In this document: piece by piece, positions 10,814 to 21,810 of the stretch
Layout: every line of letters begins with the position of its first letter
Position numbering within the stretch: the first letter of the stretch is position 1
Source of the DNA: Gracilaria gracilis
Lineage: Eukaryota > Rhodophyta > Florideophyceae > Gracilariales > Gracilariaceae
Assembly (NCBI GenBank): GCA_030374805.1
Contig: JARGSG010000200.1
Span: 806,001 to 870,000 of the forward strand
Reading direction: 5' to 3'
Length of the DNA: 64,000 nt
Notes under the pieces: model-generated
Database searches by the model: none
Told to the model about the DNA's origin: nothing
The model's input: the letters and a program-made list of their open reading frames with translations, nothing else
Translations under genes and position numbers: made by a program

Positions 10814-10930
10814 TTGAGCTAATTGCCAGTTTTGCACCCAGTAGGAGCTTTGCTATAAAAAGTATTGGAACGGCATTTAGCCTCTTGAGCTAATTGACAG
10901 TCTTCCAGCCGTATAGGAGCTTTGCCATAA
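10814..10930. repeat. Imperfect direct repeat, two units
   Basis: Two related units (10814-10858 and 10885-10930) both start TTGAGCTAATTG and end AGGAGCTTTG(C/T)...ATAA. They are 71 bp apart start to start. Probably a small tandem duplication; no function seen. Confidence 0.6.
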
Positions 10931-11482
10931 CTGTCAATGGTTTTAGGGAAATAAAGATATCTTTCTCTATGACAAAGGCCATAGATATAGAACTATGTCC
11001 ATTCACTGTGAAAACAACCCGGGACCGACCGAACATCCCCAGCGTGGTACCACTTTAAAAATCACGCGCCAGCATAGTCGACACAATTTTGGAAATTCTC
11101 ACCATGCAGTAATCCCGCGATAAAATAGGGGGGGAGCATAGAAGCCATCTGCATCCTTGTGAGGTGGACAAGAATAAAGCGAAGGATATCAGAAGTTATT
11201 ACTTTTGCTTTGAAAATAAATATGCCGTTGAGGAACGTTTTCTGGGACAACATATCCCAAAATTCCTGTGAACCCCAGTTTGATTTGAAAAGTGAACTAT
11301 TGTGTGAAATTGGGCGGGAAATTGCAATTTAACTGTCTTCTGTGTTACCTATTAAAATGCTGTTTTGAAAGTTCTCTCTATGTATATCTAATTAGATCTA
11401 TATGTATATCTAATTAGAATGGGTTTCTAATCAATTTGATTCGCTTGCCAAAGCTTTGGTCTCCTCCACTTGGTAAGGATCA

Positions 11483-11580
11483 ATTGTCGGCTGGTTCTCA
11501 GGGAAATATCGTTACGGACGGGAAGATATCGATATTTTCATATCTCGTATCGCACTATTGTGCCAGTTGATAACCCTTAT
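11483..11580. repeat. Dispersed repeat, copy 1
   Basis: The first 56 bp (11483-11538) match 37831-37886 with two differences by hand alignment. The core contains GATATCGATATTTT. Both copies end in TAACCCTTAT after a variable stretch. The other copy lies just upstream of the NB-ARC-WD40 gene. It may be a short nonautonomous element or a duplicated promoter piece. Confidence 0.65.
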
Positions 11581-11665
11581 ATATTTTGTTCTTTTTCCTT
11601 GCAAATTATGTGCGCCCTAGTGTAAAAGCGTTCACAAGTTGTCTTCAAAAAGAAGTGACAGACAC

Positions 11666-11708
11666 TATTCCATCTTTCTTTCAGTTTAACTGAAAGAAAG
11701 TTGGAATA
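11666..11708. repeat. 43-bp near-perfect palindrome
   Basis: Arms of 21 bp (11666-11686 and 11688-11708) pair with one mismatch around a single central T. The core is CTTTCAGTT-T-AACTGAAAG. As RNA it would form a strong hairpin; as DNA it could cruciform. No neighbouring gene explains it. Confidence 0.7.
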
Positions 11709-12457
11709 AAGCTGCACATAGATTAATTTGTTAAATCGTATTTATAACGTAGACAATTTGCACTTGGTGTCCAGGTGGCGTGCTTCGGCGGGCTGATAAC
11801 ACATAGGCGTCGCAAAAGAGGAAGAGCGGCAAAGGTAGGCGTGACGCGCGCCGAACGTGGAATAGCCCGCGCGTACGACGTGCGCAGTTTCTGTGGCTTC
11901 CACCATTTATGCATTGAAAGAACAAGAGTATTCTGGTTTACCTTGGGTGGACTAAAAGGTTTCAGTTGTTTTGTGCCATCACACAGCTTCTTCAACAGTT
12001 TGATGCAACAGACACGAGTGCGATAATATATGGATATTACAGCACATCATCCCTTTCAGAAGCTTGCTGGAATTGAAGCAAAAGAGATATTCTGAACAAC
12101 AAGCGGTGGTACTCGATCGTGGACACGAAAACATGACGGTTGCATGTGTTCGAGACGAACGCTCAGAACTCGAGATCCAGCACTGGGTGCTCGTGTCAAG
12201 CCCCCATTCAGCACGAGTTTTAGTAAACCCAAATATTTATAATGCCTCATGGGTCTCACGCGGCACGCACCTTGCGTTCCGAATTGATGGTAGCACGTAG
12301 TCGTACGTGATTGGCTCCTACCTCGGAAGCAGCTGCTTCCACAAGCTGTGTGCTGATTGAAACCAGTGGCGTCCGTTCACCACTTAGTTCTTAAAGCTAT
12401 GGGTCCAACATATCTTCCCATCAGCGCCATTTATTCTCATCTAAGCCAGCGTTCACT

Positions 12458-13717
12458 ATGGAGTCTGTCACAAACCCCGTTAAAGCTCAATACCAGTCTA
12501 TCCCGGGCGTTCCAGGCACTGCCGCTTCTTATGCGCAAGTTCCAGGCGGTTTGATCCGAAATGTTAACTCTATTCCGCTCTTTCGCCGTTTTGGAAGCTT
12601 GGTTGGACTGGCTGTAACCGTGTCGTTATTGGCATTTGTAGCGGGAAGAGCAGGAATCATCGAACGTGAAAATGGCTTTCGTGTATCCCACCTATATCCC
12701 GCGCTTCCGAGGAAGCTTCATGAGGCTCGTCACTTTAAGTTCAGTAATTATCCTTCACTGTCCCGGCCTTTGCACTCAAGCTATGGTTCTCGTCTCAATC
12801 CCGACAGCTTCATCTCCGAATCAGTTGTGCACAGCGACGCTTCTTCCACTTTAGAAGACTTCACTTTGGATGAAAGGGTTCCAACGAGACAGTGCGGCAG
12901 GAGAAGGGTCTGTAGAGCCCGATTGACTGTGGTCAAGGAGGGGTCTGCAGTTGTTATCAAGGCCGGTTACTACATCTACACCAAAGATGGAAAGGTTCGC
13001 ACTGTTGACCGAGGCACTAGATCGAGGCTCAGAAAGACTACGACCAAACAAGCTCGGAATTGGGCGAGTAAGCTGCTTAGTGGCGCCGGCGCTCGATTGG
13101 CAGAGGTTAATTGCACTGTCAGTGTGAATGACATAGCGGAAGCAATCTTGGATGGCAAAGATGGCGTGCTCACCTGTCCGAAAACCGGCGACTCTCGTTG
13201 CGATGCGCTGAAGACGATCGGGGAATGCACCATACCAGAGGCGAAGGAGGTGGACCCATGCACAGAGTTTGTGAAAACTTCTGCAGGCGTGGACAGTTTG
13301 GCAGAGCTGCAGGGTGAATGTCCGACGGCCAAGTTCATGTACAACCGAGTCGGCGTTTCTCTTCCTTTCTGCACAACTGAGTGCAGTTCCAATCCAGGTG
13401 TGGCACACAATGTGTATTTGGATTTCTACTTGCAATCAAACTTGCCATCGGAAAACAAAGCGGACTGCCTTTCTGCAACTCTTATCCCGGCGTACCAGTA
13501 TTTTGCGCAGACAGTTCTGGCGTGTGATTCTGTACCACCTGGACATGCATCGGAAGGAAGGGTCATAATTGATCTTGCGAATAGTTATCAAGGTACCGCG
13601 CCAAAAGAACTGGTGGACGCTGCCGAATCGCACGGTTGCACATTTACTTATGCTTACTACGTTGGTTCAGGGAGTTCAGTGGAGGATATAGTTAATGCTA
13701 GCTGTGCAGCTGAGTAG
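12458..13717 (+). CDS. Single-pass membrane protein with Cys-containing outer domain, unknown function
   Basis: Single exon of 419 codons. A hydrophobic segment (about residues 47-66, LVGLAVTVSLLAFVAGRAG) follows a short basic-flanked N-terminus, which suggests a type II membrane anchor or an uncleaved signal. The rest is a soluble domain with paired cysteines (CGRRRVC; CPKTG...C; CTTEC near residue 308) and an acidic, Cys-ending tail. This would suit a disulphide-bonded domain outside the cell or in the secretory pathway. I do not recognise a family. The start is chosen as the first ATG of a long frame and places the anchor near the N-terminus. Overlapping frames on the other strand are shadows. 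Confidence 0.75.
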   Translation: MESVTNPVKAQYQSIPGVPGTAASYAQVPGGLIRNVNSIPLFRRFGSLVGLAVTVSLLAFVAGRAGIIERENGFRVSHLYPALPRKLHEARHFKFSNYPSLSRPLHSSYGSRLNPDSFISESVVHSDASSTLEDFTLDERVPTRQCGRRRVCRARLTVVKEGSAVVIKAGYYIYTKDGKVRTVDRGTRSRLRKTTTKQARNWASKLLSGAGARLAEVNCTVSVNDIAEAILDGKDGVLTCPKTGDSRCDALKTIGECTIPEAKEVDPCTEFVKTSAGVDSLAELQGECPTAKFMYNRVGVSLPFCTTECSSNPGVAHNVYLDFYLQSNLPSENKADCLSATLIPAYQYFAQTVLACDSVPPGHASEGRVIIDLANSYQGTAPKELVDAAESHGCTFTYAYYVGSGSSVEDIVNASCAAE

Positions 13718-14203
13718 TGGGGCGATGGTAGAAAAGGACGATGAAAAGCGTAGGGGAGGCAATTGACACGGTTGGTTTAGTTATTTGTTTTATTGCTCTC
13801 TTACGATAGGCTGTATATGGTATATCTTTTGTTTTGAGCAAGTGTAGGAGACACAGAGCACGCAGCACTTACGCACTGTGCTCCAATAGCGTCTGCAGAC
13901 TGCCAAGTCAGCAGTCGCACTGAGATTCACCACCCGTCCACCTTCCGATGGAACACAGCGACACTTGTCCATCTTTATGTGGGGGATGTGAATCCATCAC
14001 ATTGTTGGGGAGCCAACCAAAGCACGTACAAATTTCTAATGCTGAATCGCTATTTTTTAAGAAATGAAATTATGTAAACATTATTCATTACAGTTTATGC
14101 GACAACATAGCTTTCTACGTTGCTTTCCTGTTTTTTATACAAAGGGTATAAATACTGTGCAACTCAACCGTCTGTGACCTCACGAAGAGCTCTTCGTTCG
14201 CAT
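13718..14203. other. Intergenic, no gene seen
   Basis: T-rich 3' flank of the preceding gene, then a spacer before the reverse-strand frame at 14204-14668. No motif beyond AT-rich stretches. Confidence 0.5.
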
Positions 14204-14668
14204 CTACCAACGGTACCCATGGTACGGCTGCGTACGCGCCTGCTCGAGTAGGGCGCTCATCCGATCGTAGTTCGGCGGCACCTTTCCGATTGCCTCGTGC
14301 ACCAACGCTCTGATAAAATCCGGGATCGGCGTACCGCGGTGGATCCTCATCTTGTCCGCCTCTTCAAAGTTCTTCAGCACAACAGCATGCTGCTTAGGAG
14401 TGAGGTTATACCACGGGTAATAGGCCACCCTCCCGTGCGGTACGAGCCCGTCGTAGTCGTATCGGAACAAGCCCCCCATCATGTTCAGCAAATCTCCTAC
14501 ATCATTGGCTGGATGACTCACCTGCAGCTCGCGCGATTGAACGAAATCAGTGAGTAGGAACCAATCGCTTTCTTGGTCCAAACCGCGCATGACTTTGCTC
14601 TCCTTAATGGCGCCGTGCGTAACATTCAGGCTGTGTAGCTTTGACTGATTGAATGGACGCAGGGCCAC
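14204..14668 (-). CDS. Short frame, possible kinase-like C-lobe fragment
   Basis: 154 codons starting MALRPFNQSKL. The part from DVGDLLNMMGGLF through YYPWYNLTPKQ to IPDFIRALVHEAIGKVPPNYDRMSALL has the rhythm of the end of a protein-kinase C-lobe as in casein-kinase-like proteins (D-x-x-x-L, a P-W segment, then a helix and P-x-Y-x-x-L). No catalytic loop or nucleotide-binding motif is present and the frame is far shorter than a kinase. It may be a truncated gene or an unrelated small protein. The assignment is a weak inference. Confidence 0.35.
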   Translation of the reverse strand: MALRPFNQSKLHSLNVTHGAIKESKVMRGLDQESDWFLLTDFVQSRELQVSHPANDVGDLLNMMGGLFRYDYDGLVPHGRVAYYPWYNLTPKQHAVVLKNFEEADKMRIHRGTPIPDFIRALVHEAIGKVPPNYDRMSALLEQARTQPYHGYRW

Positions 14669-17629
14669 GGCAAATATCGATGTTTTTCGATATCACAAGA
14701 ACGTCCAAGAAACAATCATTGAAGAGAATCATGTTGTTCAGCTGAAATCTAGCTTGAAAATTTGTTACACAAAAGTTGCGATTGCCCAAGACACGGACGT
14801 GAAGGAATCATCCGTTTATTGTGTAAGTTAATCGCCTGTAATCGCTCAAAACTGGCTGTTTTGAGCTAAAGTAGAGAATGCTTAATCAAAATCTGCCGCA
14901 AAAATATTGGTCTGCTTTTTTTTGTGATCTCCTTCAAAATCGGCAGAGAAGCGAAATCTATATAATGTTATATAAAACAAGTGGAAGCGGCCTCCGGCCG
15001 CGTGCGGCGCTTTGCGCCGCGGGCGAAAAGATGATATCCCACACGATAGCAGCAAAATATGGGCGCACCAAACGGGTGCGCCAGCGGACCATTTTTGTTT
15101 TTTGAACTGATGACTTTTCTTTGCGAAGAATGCTAGATATTTTTTTATTTTGTACTTTATGCTCGTGTATTCACTCAAGGTTTCTGGGATTTTACAGAAT
15201 GGTTTCAATCTGATGAAAACACATTTTATACAGATTAAATTATTCCAGTTCAATAATCATATATACAAAGAATGTGTTGCAAACTTAATGGCTTCTCAAT
15301 CTAACGTTCAACAAATTAGCTTACGGCTGGAAAATACACACAATTGGATTGCTTTCCTTTTTGTTCATTTGTACATTTTAACGGCAATAAAAAATGACAA
15401 AAAATGACAAAACATTCGAATCTATCACACTTTTTCACGCAACGCGCCGCTTTTTTATAAACGACCTCCATCCCAGTTCGCAAAATAGTAAAGCTATTCC
15501 CAAAATATGTCCAAGTTCTAAGCCTTATAATGACTAGAGTAAGTAGGAAAATAATTGACCACTTTATGCCTTCGTTCAATCAACAAACCAATTGCTTCAC
15601 GCACTGATAATCCAGAATGGCACTGTTTTAATTAAAAACATTTACGTGTACAGACGTATTCCCAACTGCAGGTGCAGGCGTGATTTCATCCTCAACGTGA
15701 ATTCTCCCTCTCGACGCGCGTGGGATTTCGTTCGAATATCCGCGATCACGGAAAGACACTGAACCCTGTGCAGCCCTCCGTTCATTAATTGTCGCACCCT
15801 TAGAGCTCCCAGAACTTGTATGAGATTTGTTTGATCGACCACGAGTGGGAAATACTGATTCGGATGGACTATCTCGCTCAGCTCTGACGTTTCTCGAAGC
15901 ATGCCCTGGTTTGGACTTTTTTCGGAATTGGCTTCTCCGGATTGAGGAGGAAGTGTATAGACATTCTGTTAAGAGGTCGTTTACGACCGTGGTTTCCCCG
16001 TCCTCCAGAGGAGCCTTGTGAGTGAAAGCTCATGGTTAATACTTGAGAGTGGTAGAGTTTTGGAGCTATAAACTTGCGTGTCACCGGTGAGTTCCTGTGA
16101 CTTTATGCTGGGATGGGAAAACGTAGATGTGTCTATATTGGGAACGTAACACAATTTGTTGCCGAAAAACAATACGCCGTGTGACATATGTCGGGCAACT
16201 TTTGCTTCCTTTGAGAGAGGAAAGACTGTTTTTTTAGATCATATGAGTAGTAGCAAATGAGGTGCCAGGAAGACGCATCTCTAGAGGGGTAGGGGTACAT
16301 GGTATACCTTTTGTTGTATGAACGATACACGTTCGTTACCGAACGCTTTTTAATCGCTCTACCATATCCAAATAAATTCTCATAGCCGTTGGACCTCTTA
16401 GCTCCAACGGCATATACTACTGCCGTTACAATAACTAAGGATCATGGTTGCTGTGCTAGCGTATGTAAACTGGCAGAATACATGGCTTTCAAAACGTGAA
16501 CAAAATAATGCTTTGGCTAACAACAACAACACCTGCTATCGATATGTGAGTAAACGTGGGTACACATTAAATGATCAACCTAGTATACCATTGATGAGCT
16601 AAAGTGTAGTGAACCGGGTAGAAAGAGCGGCAGGGCCGTGGTTCGCACCACGAACCCCAGGCCCACACAAAGAGCACACGAAGGCGCTTACCGATTGAGC
16701 TATGGCCGCTCACGGTGTGGTGACCCCGTGTTACACCGCCGGAAGTGTTATCGTGATTGACGCACCACAATAAATGCTCTTTACACATCGAATTCTCGGC
16801 ATCTCCAAGGGTCACTAATAATTGCACTTGAAAATGTGGATGAAAACATATTGATGGCGACACCGGAAGCGAAATATCGACAATGGCCTGCTTTTTGGCC
16901 TCAACAAATTTATACGCGTCAAACAAGCTGTCTGAAAGAAGTATACATGTACAAATCTCGTAACCGATTGCAGCTTGCAACGTAGATTCGAAAACTTAGA
17001 CAAATACGTAAAAGGCATCAAAGAGCTCTTGCAAGCACAAGATGCACTTTAAAACGAATGGGAATCATAAAACTCATTGTACGTCGACGTAGCCTGAAAT
17101 AGGCAAAATCGTTTTTTCTTTGGCACACGGACGTGGACAATTATAATCAGAAACAAGAAGAAAGCGCTTTTAATGATTTCTATTTGTGATTTCAGCTCAC
17201 GTCCATTATCCCACTCTGCTCGCAAAGCCAGAACTAAAGAAGCACTTCTCTGAAAGAATATCACAACACTAGCAGCGGGTTGATAATATCAACTTGATAT
17301 AATAGATCATCATGAATAATGGTGACATAATTTTCTAAAATTTTGTGGGATACGTTTCTGAAATGCGAGGAAGGACACGAACAACACATATCAGACGTGT
17401 CGTTTCATTGTTGTTGTTGCGCGTAACTGCGTAACTGCATAATTCAAACGGAGCGCAGCAAGGCCTCGCAGGATGCGTTGGCAGCCAAGAAAGCCTTTTA
17501 CACTTGTACACTTGGTGTACAGCGGTAGCGTTTCCTTGGTTCGTGCACCTTCGTATATGAATATAAGCCAGTCAAGCCAAACACCTGGTTTCGAAGGAAT
17601 CGTCCGATAGCAGCGCTGGGCAACCCGAT
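14669..17629. other. Gene-free stretch
   Basis: AT-rich with no supportable coding frame. It contains a perfect 9-bp hairpin (16385-16393 with 16403-16411, GCCGTTGGA and its complement) and the tRNA-like segment listed at 16625-16710. The last 100 bp are probably the 5' flank of the NADAR gene (TATA-like TATATGAATATAA near 17553). Confidence 0.5.
16625..16710 (-). tRNA. tRNA-like sequence, probably pseudogene or SINE head
   Basis: On the reverse strand the segment starts AGCGGCC, continues with a good internal A-box region (ATAGCTCAATCGGTAAGCG) and ends GCCGCT, so the outer six bases pair. A GGTGCGAACC stretch resembles a B box but sits in an over-long hairpin, and the anticodon arm does not fold convincingly. 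I read it as a tRNA relic or tRNA-derived repeat rather than a working gene. A covariance-model scan would decide. Confidence 0.3.
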
Positions 17630-17640
17630 ATGGAAGGTAG

Positions 17641-18204
17641 GGCGTATTCTCGTTCGGCTCTCGTGGCGCAGGGTTCGAGGCGCAGGCTTCTTTTGTGTTC
17701 TTTTACGGTCACGATGCTGCGCATGGACCGCAAGCTATGCTCTCAAACTTCTGGCGTTGTCCAGAGCCTTTCACACATTCTGAAAATCGTCGATATCCAA
17801 CCTCAGAGCACTACATGATGCATGGCAAAGCTGTTCTCTTCGGAGACGAACAACGGGCGACCGCTATTTTGAACGCCTCCACGCCGCGCTCCGCAAAAGC
17901 GCTTGGGCGAAAAGTACGCAACTTTGAAGCAGAAACTTGGGCACAACATCGTCTGCAAATTGTGGCGGAGGGATGTCTGCTGAAGTTTGCGCAGTGCGAG
18001 GAGGCGCGTCGTTTTTTACTGGCTACCGGCGATCGCATATTGGTGGAAGCAGCGCCGAGGGACTGCATCTGGGGCATAGGAATTGGTGCATCGCACGCTC
18101 ACAGATGCGATCCATCGAAATGGAGAGGACTGAATTTGCTTGGAGAAGCGCTCATGATGGTGCGAGATCGCCTTCGAGAGAACCATGAAGACTGCAGCGA
18201 ATAG
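17641..18204 (+). CDS. NADAR (YbiA-like) domain protein
   Basis: The open frame covers a full NADAR domain: FFYGHDAAHGPQAMLSNFW at the start, YPTSEHYMMHGKA, AKALGRKVRNF, W at the mid-helix, GDRILVEAAPRDCIWGIG and WRGLNLLGEALM at the end. NADAR proteins act on ADP-ribose-linked or riboflavin-pathway compounds; some family members remove ADP-ribose from guanine. The start is odd: after the upstream stop at 17638 the frame has no ATG before the domain. Options are a non-AUG start (GTG at 17695), or a very short intron joining ATGGAAG (17630-17636) to GGTTCGAG (17672), which keeps the frame but would be only 35 bp. The ATG at 17630 read straight through gives another frame. A damaged start is also possible. 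Confidence 0.8.
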   Translation, partial: GVFSFGSRGAGFEAQASFVFFYGHDAAHGPQAMLSNFWRCPEPFTHSENRRYPTSEHYMMHGKAVLFGDEQRATAILNASTPRSAKALGRKVRNFEAETWAQHRLQIVAEGCLLKFAQCEEARRFLLATGDRILVEAAPRDCIWGIGIGASHAHRCDPSKWRGLNLLGEALMMVRDRLRENHEDCSE

Positions 18205-18978
18205 CTCTTTTGCAAGTGTGCCACCGTGTGCCTGTTTGGTTCGGATTAATTCACAGATTTGAATCTATAAATCCAGATTCAATTCCGTATAGTGTTTTTG
18301 GCTACCCAATGCCACATTGGGCGGTCAAGAATCGCTTAAATGGAGATATTTCTATTTCTCCTACGAAAACTAACTTATGCCATGTTCCGAATCGATTATT
18401 GATACAGGTCCCTGTTTTTGACATCTTATACCTCAAACATCTCTGCGTCGGATCCACATGAACCAAATGTAAATAACCAATCGTGTATAAACCATAGGGT
18501 TATATTATGTAGCATTAATCAGAGCCACCAATCAGAGAAAAGAAGACAGAGGGAGATTTGGTACAGGTGCTTCTTGGTTCCCTTTCTATTCTATCCCCGC
18601 CTCACGAGCCTTCCTAGCTCTCCACGATATTTTTGTCTTCGACATGGTAGATGCAAAGAAAGCGATAATGTCACTCGCTTCAATACCCAGGCATGGTGTT
18701 TTACAAAGAGCACACTTGTCCTTCACGAATGTGCCTCCTGTATCATATCTATTTTCTTGTATACACAATGGTTACTCCATGGATGAGCCGCTCCCTCATT
18801 AAGCTGCCAAAAAAAAGGAGCTTTCGTCTACTTAAAAAATGAACCATTCGTGGAATGGTGACAAGGTCAGAGAAGTTGTGAAGAAACTCTCTACTTCATC
18901 TCCGAGGTCAAGTACATCGCACCCAAGATCTCTCCTCTCTCGCATTTCATATTCGTATTTAGTACCAAGGGAAGAGCT
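18205..18978. other. Intergenic, no gene seen
   Basis: Short frames only, no recognisable motif. It lies between two convincing forward-strand genes and probably holds their 3' and 5' flanks. Confidence 0.5.
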
Positions 18979-19422
18979 ATGTTCACTCTGCATCTTATCT
19001 TCATCGCTGCTTTTACTCTATTGCGCCCCGCAAGTGGAATGTACTGCACAGATGAGACGCCAATATCTGTAATGCTGTTGGAGGAACAATTTGATGCTAT
19101 CAATGAATGCGATGTGAAGGGCATTCTGCGTCATCGTACTGATGATTTCAAGCTTTACCTTCCTCGTGGGCAAGTTATTGAAGGCCTTCCAGCAAATGAG
19201 GAGTACTTTGCCGATTATTGTAATTCAGATATTGGAACAATGCAGTTTTCCGTGGTTGACACATTCCTTGTTTCTAATACGTTGACGGTTCGCTGGGTGG
19301 CTACTGCACCGTTCATTGAGGACTATTATGGGGGGCTTGCTACCGTGGTCCGTGGAATTAAAGTGGCGGCTTGGGTTTCCACGTTTGACCCTACGGAACT
19401 GAACTTCACCACTTCAGCATGA
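18979..19422 (+). CDS. Secreted NTF2/SnoaL-like small protein
   Basis: 147 codons. Residues 1-20 form a clear signal peptide (MFTLHLIFIAAFTLLRPASG). The mature part looks like a SnoaL/NTF2-type cone fold: helix LLEEQFDAINECDVKGI, then TDDFKLYLPRGQVIEG (the usual strand and turn where the family has its pocket), a helix YFADYC, and three long strands ending with AAWVSTFDP. Members range from isomerases to ligand-binding proteins, so the activity cannot be named. Single exon. A polyadenylation signal (AATAAA) lies near 19738. Confidence 0.65.
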   Translation: MFTLHLIFIAAFTLLRPASGMYCTDETPISVMLLEEQFDAINECDVKGILRHRTDDFKLYLPRGQVIEGLPANEEYFADYCNSDIGTMQFSVVDTFLVSNTLTVRWVATAPFIEDYYGGLATVVRGIKVAAWVSTFDPTELNFTTSA

Positions 19423-19835
19423 CATTTTGAACGCATGAACGGATTTGTTGTGTGTTGCTTTCTTGTAGAAGCTGGTACACAAGGACTTTGATAGAACGTC
19501 GCTGGAATACTGGATCCAGAGAGGACGGTGAGTCATGCTGTAAGGATAGAGCTTGTCGATGCTCGGGCACACTGCAATTAAAGCTGCCGGTCACAAAGCA
19601 AGAACTGAGATCCCAGTCGGCAGGCGATGTCCCCGTTTTCTTTCACGTTTTCTGGCAGACCAGCGTCGCCCCTGAAAACAGAAAACCGTACACGTTCAAT
19701 TCTCTACACGTATCACCGTTCCGGTCTAACGCAAATGCAATAAACCTTTAAAAAAATCTATTCTTTTTGCCAATTAAAAAGGGAATTCTCGTTCTCACCC
19801 CCTTCAAAGAGCAGGGGACACATAACTTGCTGTTT
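19423..19835. other. Intergenic between converging genes
   Basis: 3' flanks of the forward gene ending at 19422 and the reverse gene ending at 19836. AATAAA near 19738 fits the forward transcript. No coding signal. Confidence 0.5.
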
Positions 19836-21767
19836 CTATTTTCCTGCGTGCTCGCATCCTCCGCGCGGCGGTGCACTCGACTCGGGCGACCGGTCAGAGA
19901 CACCGTTCACAGCCGGCCCCGTGGGACCAAGACTCCTTATCGCGTCAAGTGGACACTCACAAGAATCGCCCCCAAATAAGTTGCTCACCTTCGTGGTACC
20001 AATAGGACAGTTTCTGCCCATTACATCACGTCTCTGCTGCCCAGAGTTCATATCCGTACATCTCAAACAAGCGTGGGCAGGCTTCCACACAAACGTTCCC
20101 GGAGGACATTTGAAGCACTCTCCCTCAATAGCAACCTCATCGTCTTTGCAAGGTGTGCAAACGCCATCAATAGCACCCTCCCCTACCTCACACCTACAGC
20201 TCGACCTCGCAAAATCCAGCACTCCAGAAGATGGTGTCAGTGCACATGGTTTGCATCTGGAAGCCCCTCGCGGTGAGAACTGGCTCAGTGGGCAGGTCGT
20301 ACAAGTATTCCCAAGGAGAAACTGGTTCTCGAGACAGGTTCGACATGTTCTTGACCCAGGGTGAAAACCTTGCCCAACAAGGGGACATTTCATTTGGACA
20401 CATCCCGTGCTCGTTGGCAGAGCTCCCGCGGCACAGCCAGTGTCCGGGCTTCTACACCCACATGAGCTCGAAGCACATCCCGCGAGAAAGCCATCCGGAC
20501 ATAGCAAACATTAATTCGGTACTGAATCGACCGTATACTGGTTTCTCGGACATCTCGTACATTGCAGCGAGCCTAGTTCACTGATAAAACCAATCTCACA
20601 ACGTCGGCAATTTGGTCGCGGAAGATGATTTAGACAGATGGTCCCAATCGTGCCTTTGAGCACTGAGGTGGTAGCCCAGAACATTCCAGCTGGGCATGGT
20701 TCACAAAAACCTCTTCCCTTGTCTACCGTTCCAGGCTCACATTCGCAAACAGACTTCTCAAAAATTGAGCGAGAGTCTGCAGGCCTTGTGCTGGGTTCGC
20801 AAACGAGACACCGCGTAGAAGCTCCTCCGGAACTCACCTCATTCGCCGCACATGCTACACATTGTTTGGTGTGAGTATCAACTCGTTGTCCAGGTAAGCA
20901 AGCTTGACACTCGCCGTAGGCGTCTTGAAACGTATTGTTCGGACAGCCAGATGTTGGCGCTCTACAACCAGCCGGGCGAATTCCAAGACTCCAGGTACCT
21001 GGCGGGCATGGTTCACACTTTGTGGAAGTAATAAACAGACGGAATGTACCGGGCGGACAAGCAACACAACTCACGCCATCTGGTGAGGACACCGTACCTG
21101 GCGGGCACAAGCTACACCTAAGAGACCCAGCTTTCTCTGCAAACTGATTCGGCGGGCATTGCGTACATCCAAGCTGATCTTTTGGGAACGGGGGTTCCGG
21201 CTGAAACTTTCGTGAAGCGTCCGGGTCGGGAATCGTGCCGGGCGGGCAAGGTTGGCATTCCGTGGCTCCAAACACACTGGAAAAGCCTCGAGGGCACAGA
21301 GTGCAAGAAGTTCCGATCGCGTTGCTGAAGAAGGCATGGTGGCATTCCACGCAACTGGAGAGAATGTGTTGAAATTCGAAGCCGGCCTCACAGGTCACGC
21401 ACTGCGTGGACTGCGGGTCTCCAAAATGTGGTGCAAACTGAGTGGAAACGAGCCCATCCGGGCAAGGGCTGCAGGAGGAGCTGCCTTTGGCGCTGAAAGA
21501 TTGTCCAGAACAGCCGAAGCAGACGAGGGACGAAGTGGCTCCGGATACTGTACTGAATGTGCCAGGGCGACATCCAATACACTCTGTACTGTTCGCTTTT
21601 TCTTGGAAAGTGCCGGGCGGGCATGGGGTGCAGGCGGCTCCGTCGATTCGGGTGCCTGGGGGACAAAGCGCCGATACGGAACCGATGAGAAGGAGAACCT
21701 GCAATAGAGTGTAGCACATGTTGGAATACCGTGGATGATGAAGGAAGGGTCGAATGTGTTTTGCCAT
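19836..21767 (-). CDS. Large secreted Cys-rich protein (GCC2/GCC3, ephrin-receptor-like repeats) with one internal stop
   Basis: One frame of about 640 codons, interrupted once by a TAA at 20511-20513. The N-terminus has a signal peptide (CYTLLQVLLLIGSVSA); the ATG giving MCYT at 21717-21719 places it best, with an earlier ATG at 21767. The rest is a string of C-P-P-G-T-F...C-x2-C modules of the GCC2/GCC3 type found in ephrin-receptor-like and other secreted or cell-surface proteins. The modules continue without change on both sides of the stop (VDSVPN, stop, CLLCPDGF). No membrane segment closes the protein. Either the gene is a recent pseudogene or allele, or the product ends at 418 residues, or the stop is a sequencing error or read through. 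TATAAAG lies 44 bp upstream of the first ATG. Confidence 0.8.
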
Positions 21768-21810
21768 TGTGCTGGTGGACTTTGGCCTCTTTGTTTCCGG
21801 GCGTGGCTGC

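Larger units (their letters stand above)
8191..12457. other. Gene-poor, AT-rich stretch
   Basis: I see no supportable gene. Open frames are short, overlap on both strands and carry no motif. It holds some small structures: an imperfect triplication rich in CAACC-x-CCGCCACT around 9288-9420, a hairpin with 10-bp arms (10447-10456 and 10463-10472), and the repeats listed separately at 10814, 11483 and 11666. A tandem pair of an ATGTATATCTAATTAGA unit lies near 11381-11418. The last few hundred bases probably hold the promoter of the 12458 gene; an inverted CCAAT box (ATTGGCT) lies near 12310. Confidence 0.5.

Noticed and set aside
12851-13435. 194-codon reverse frame inside the 12458 gene
   Set aside because: Shadow of the forward gene.
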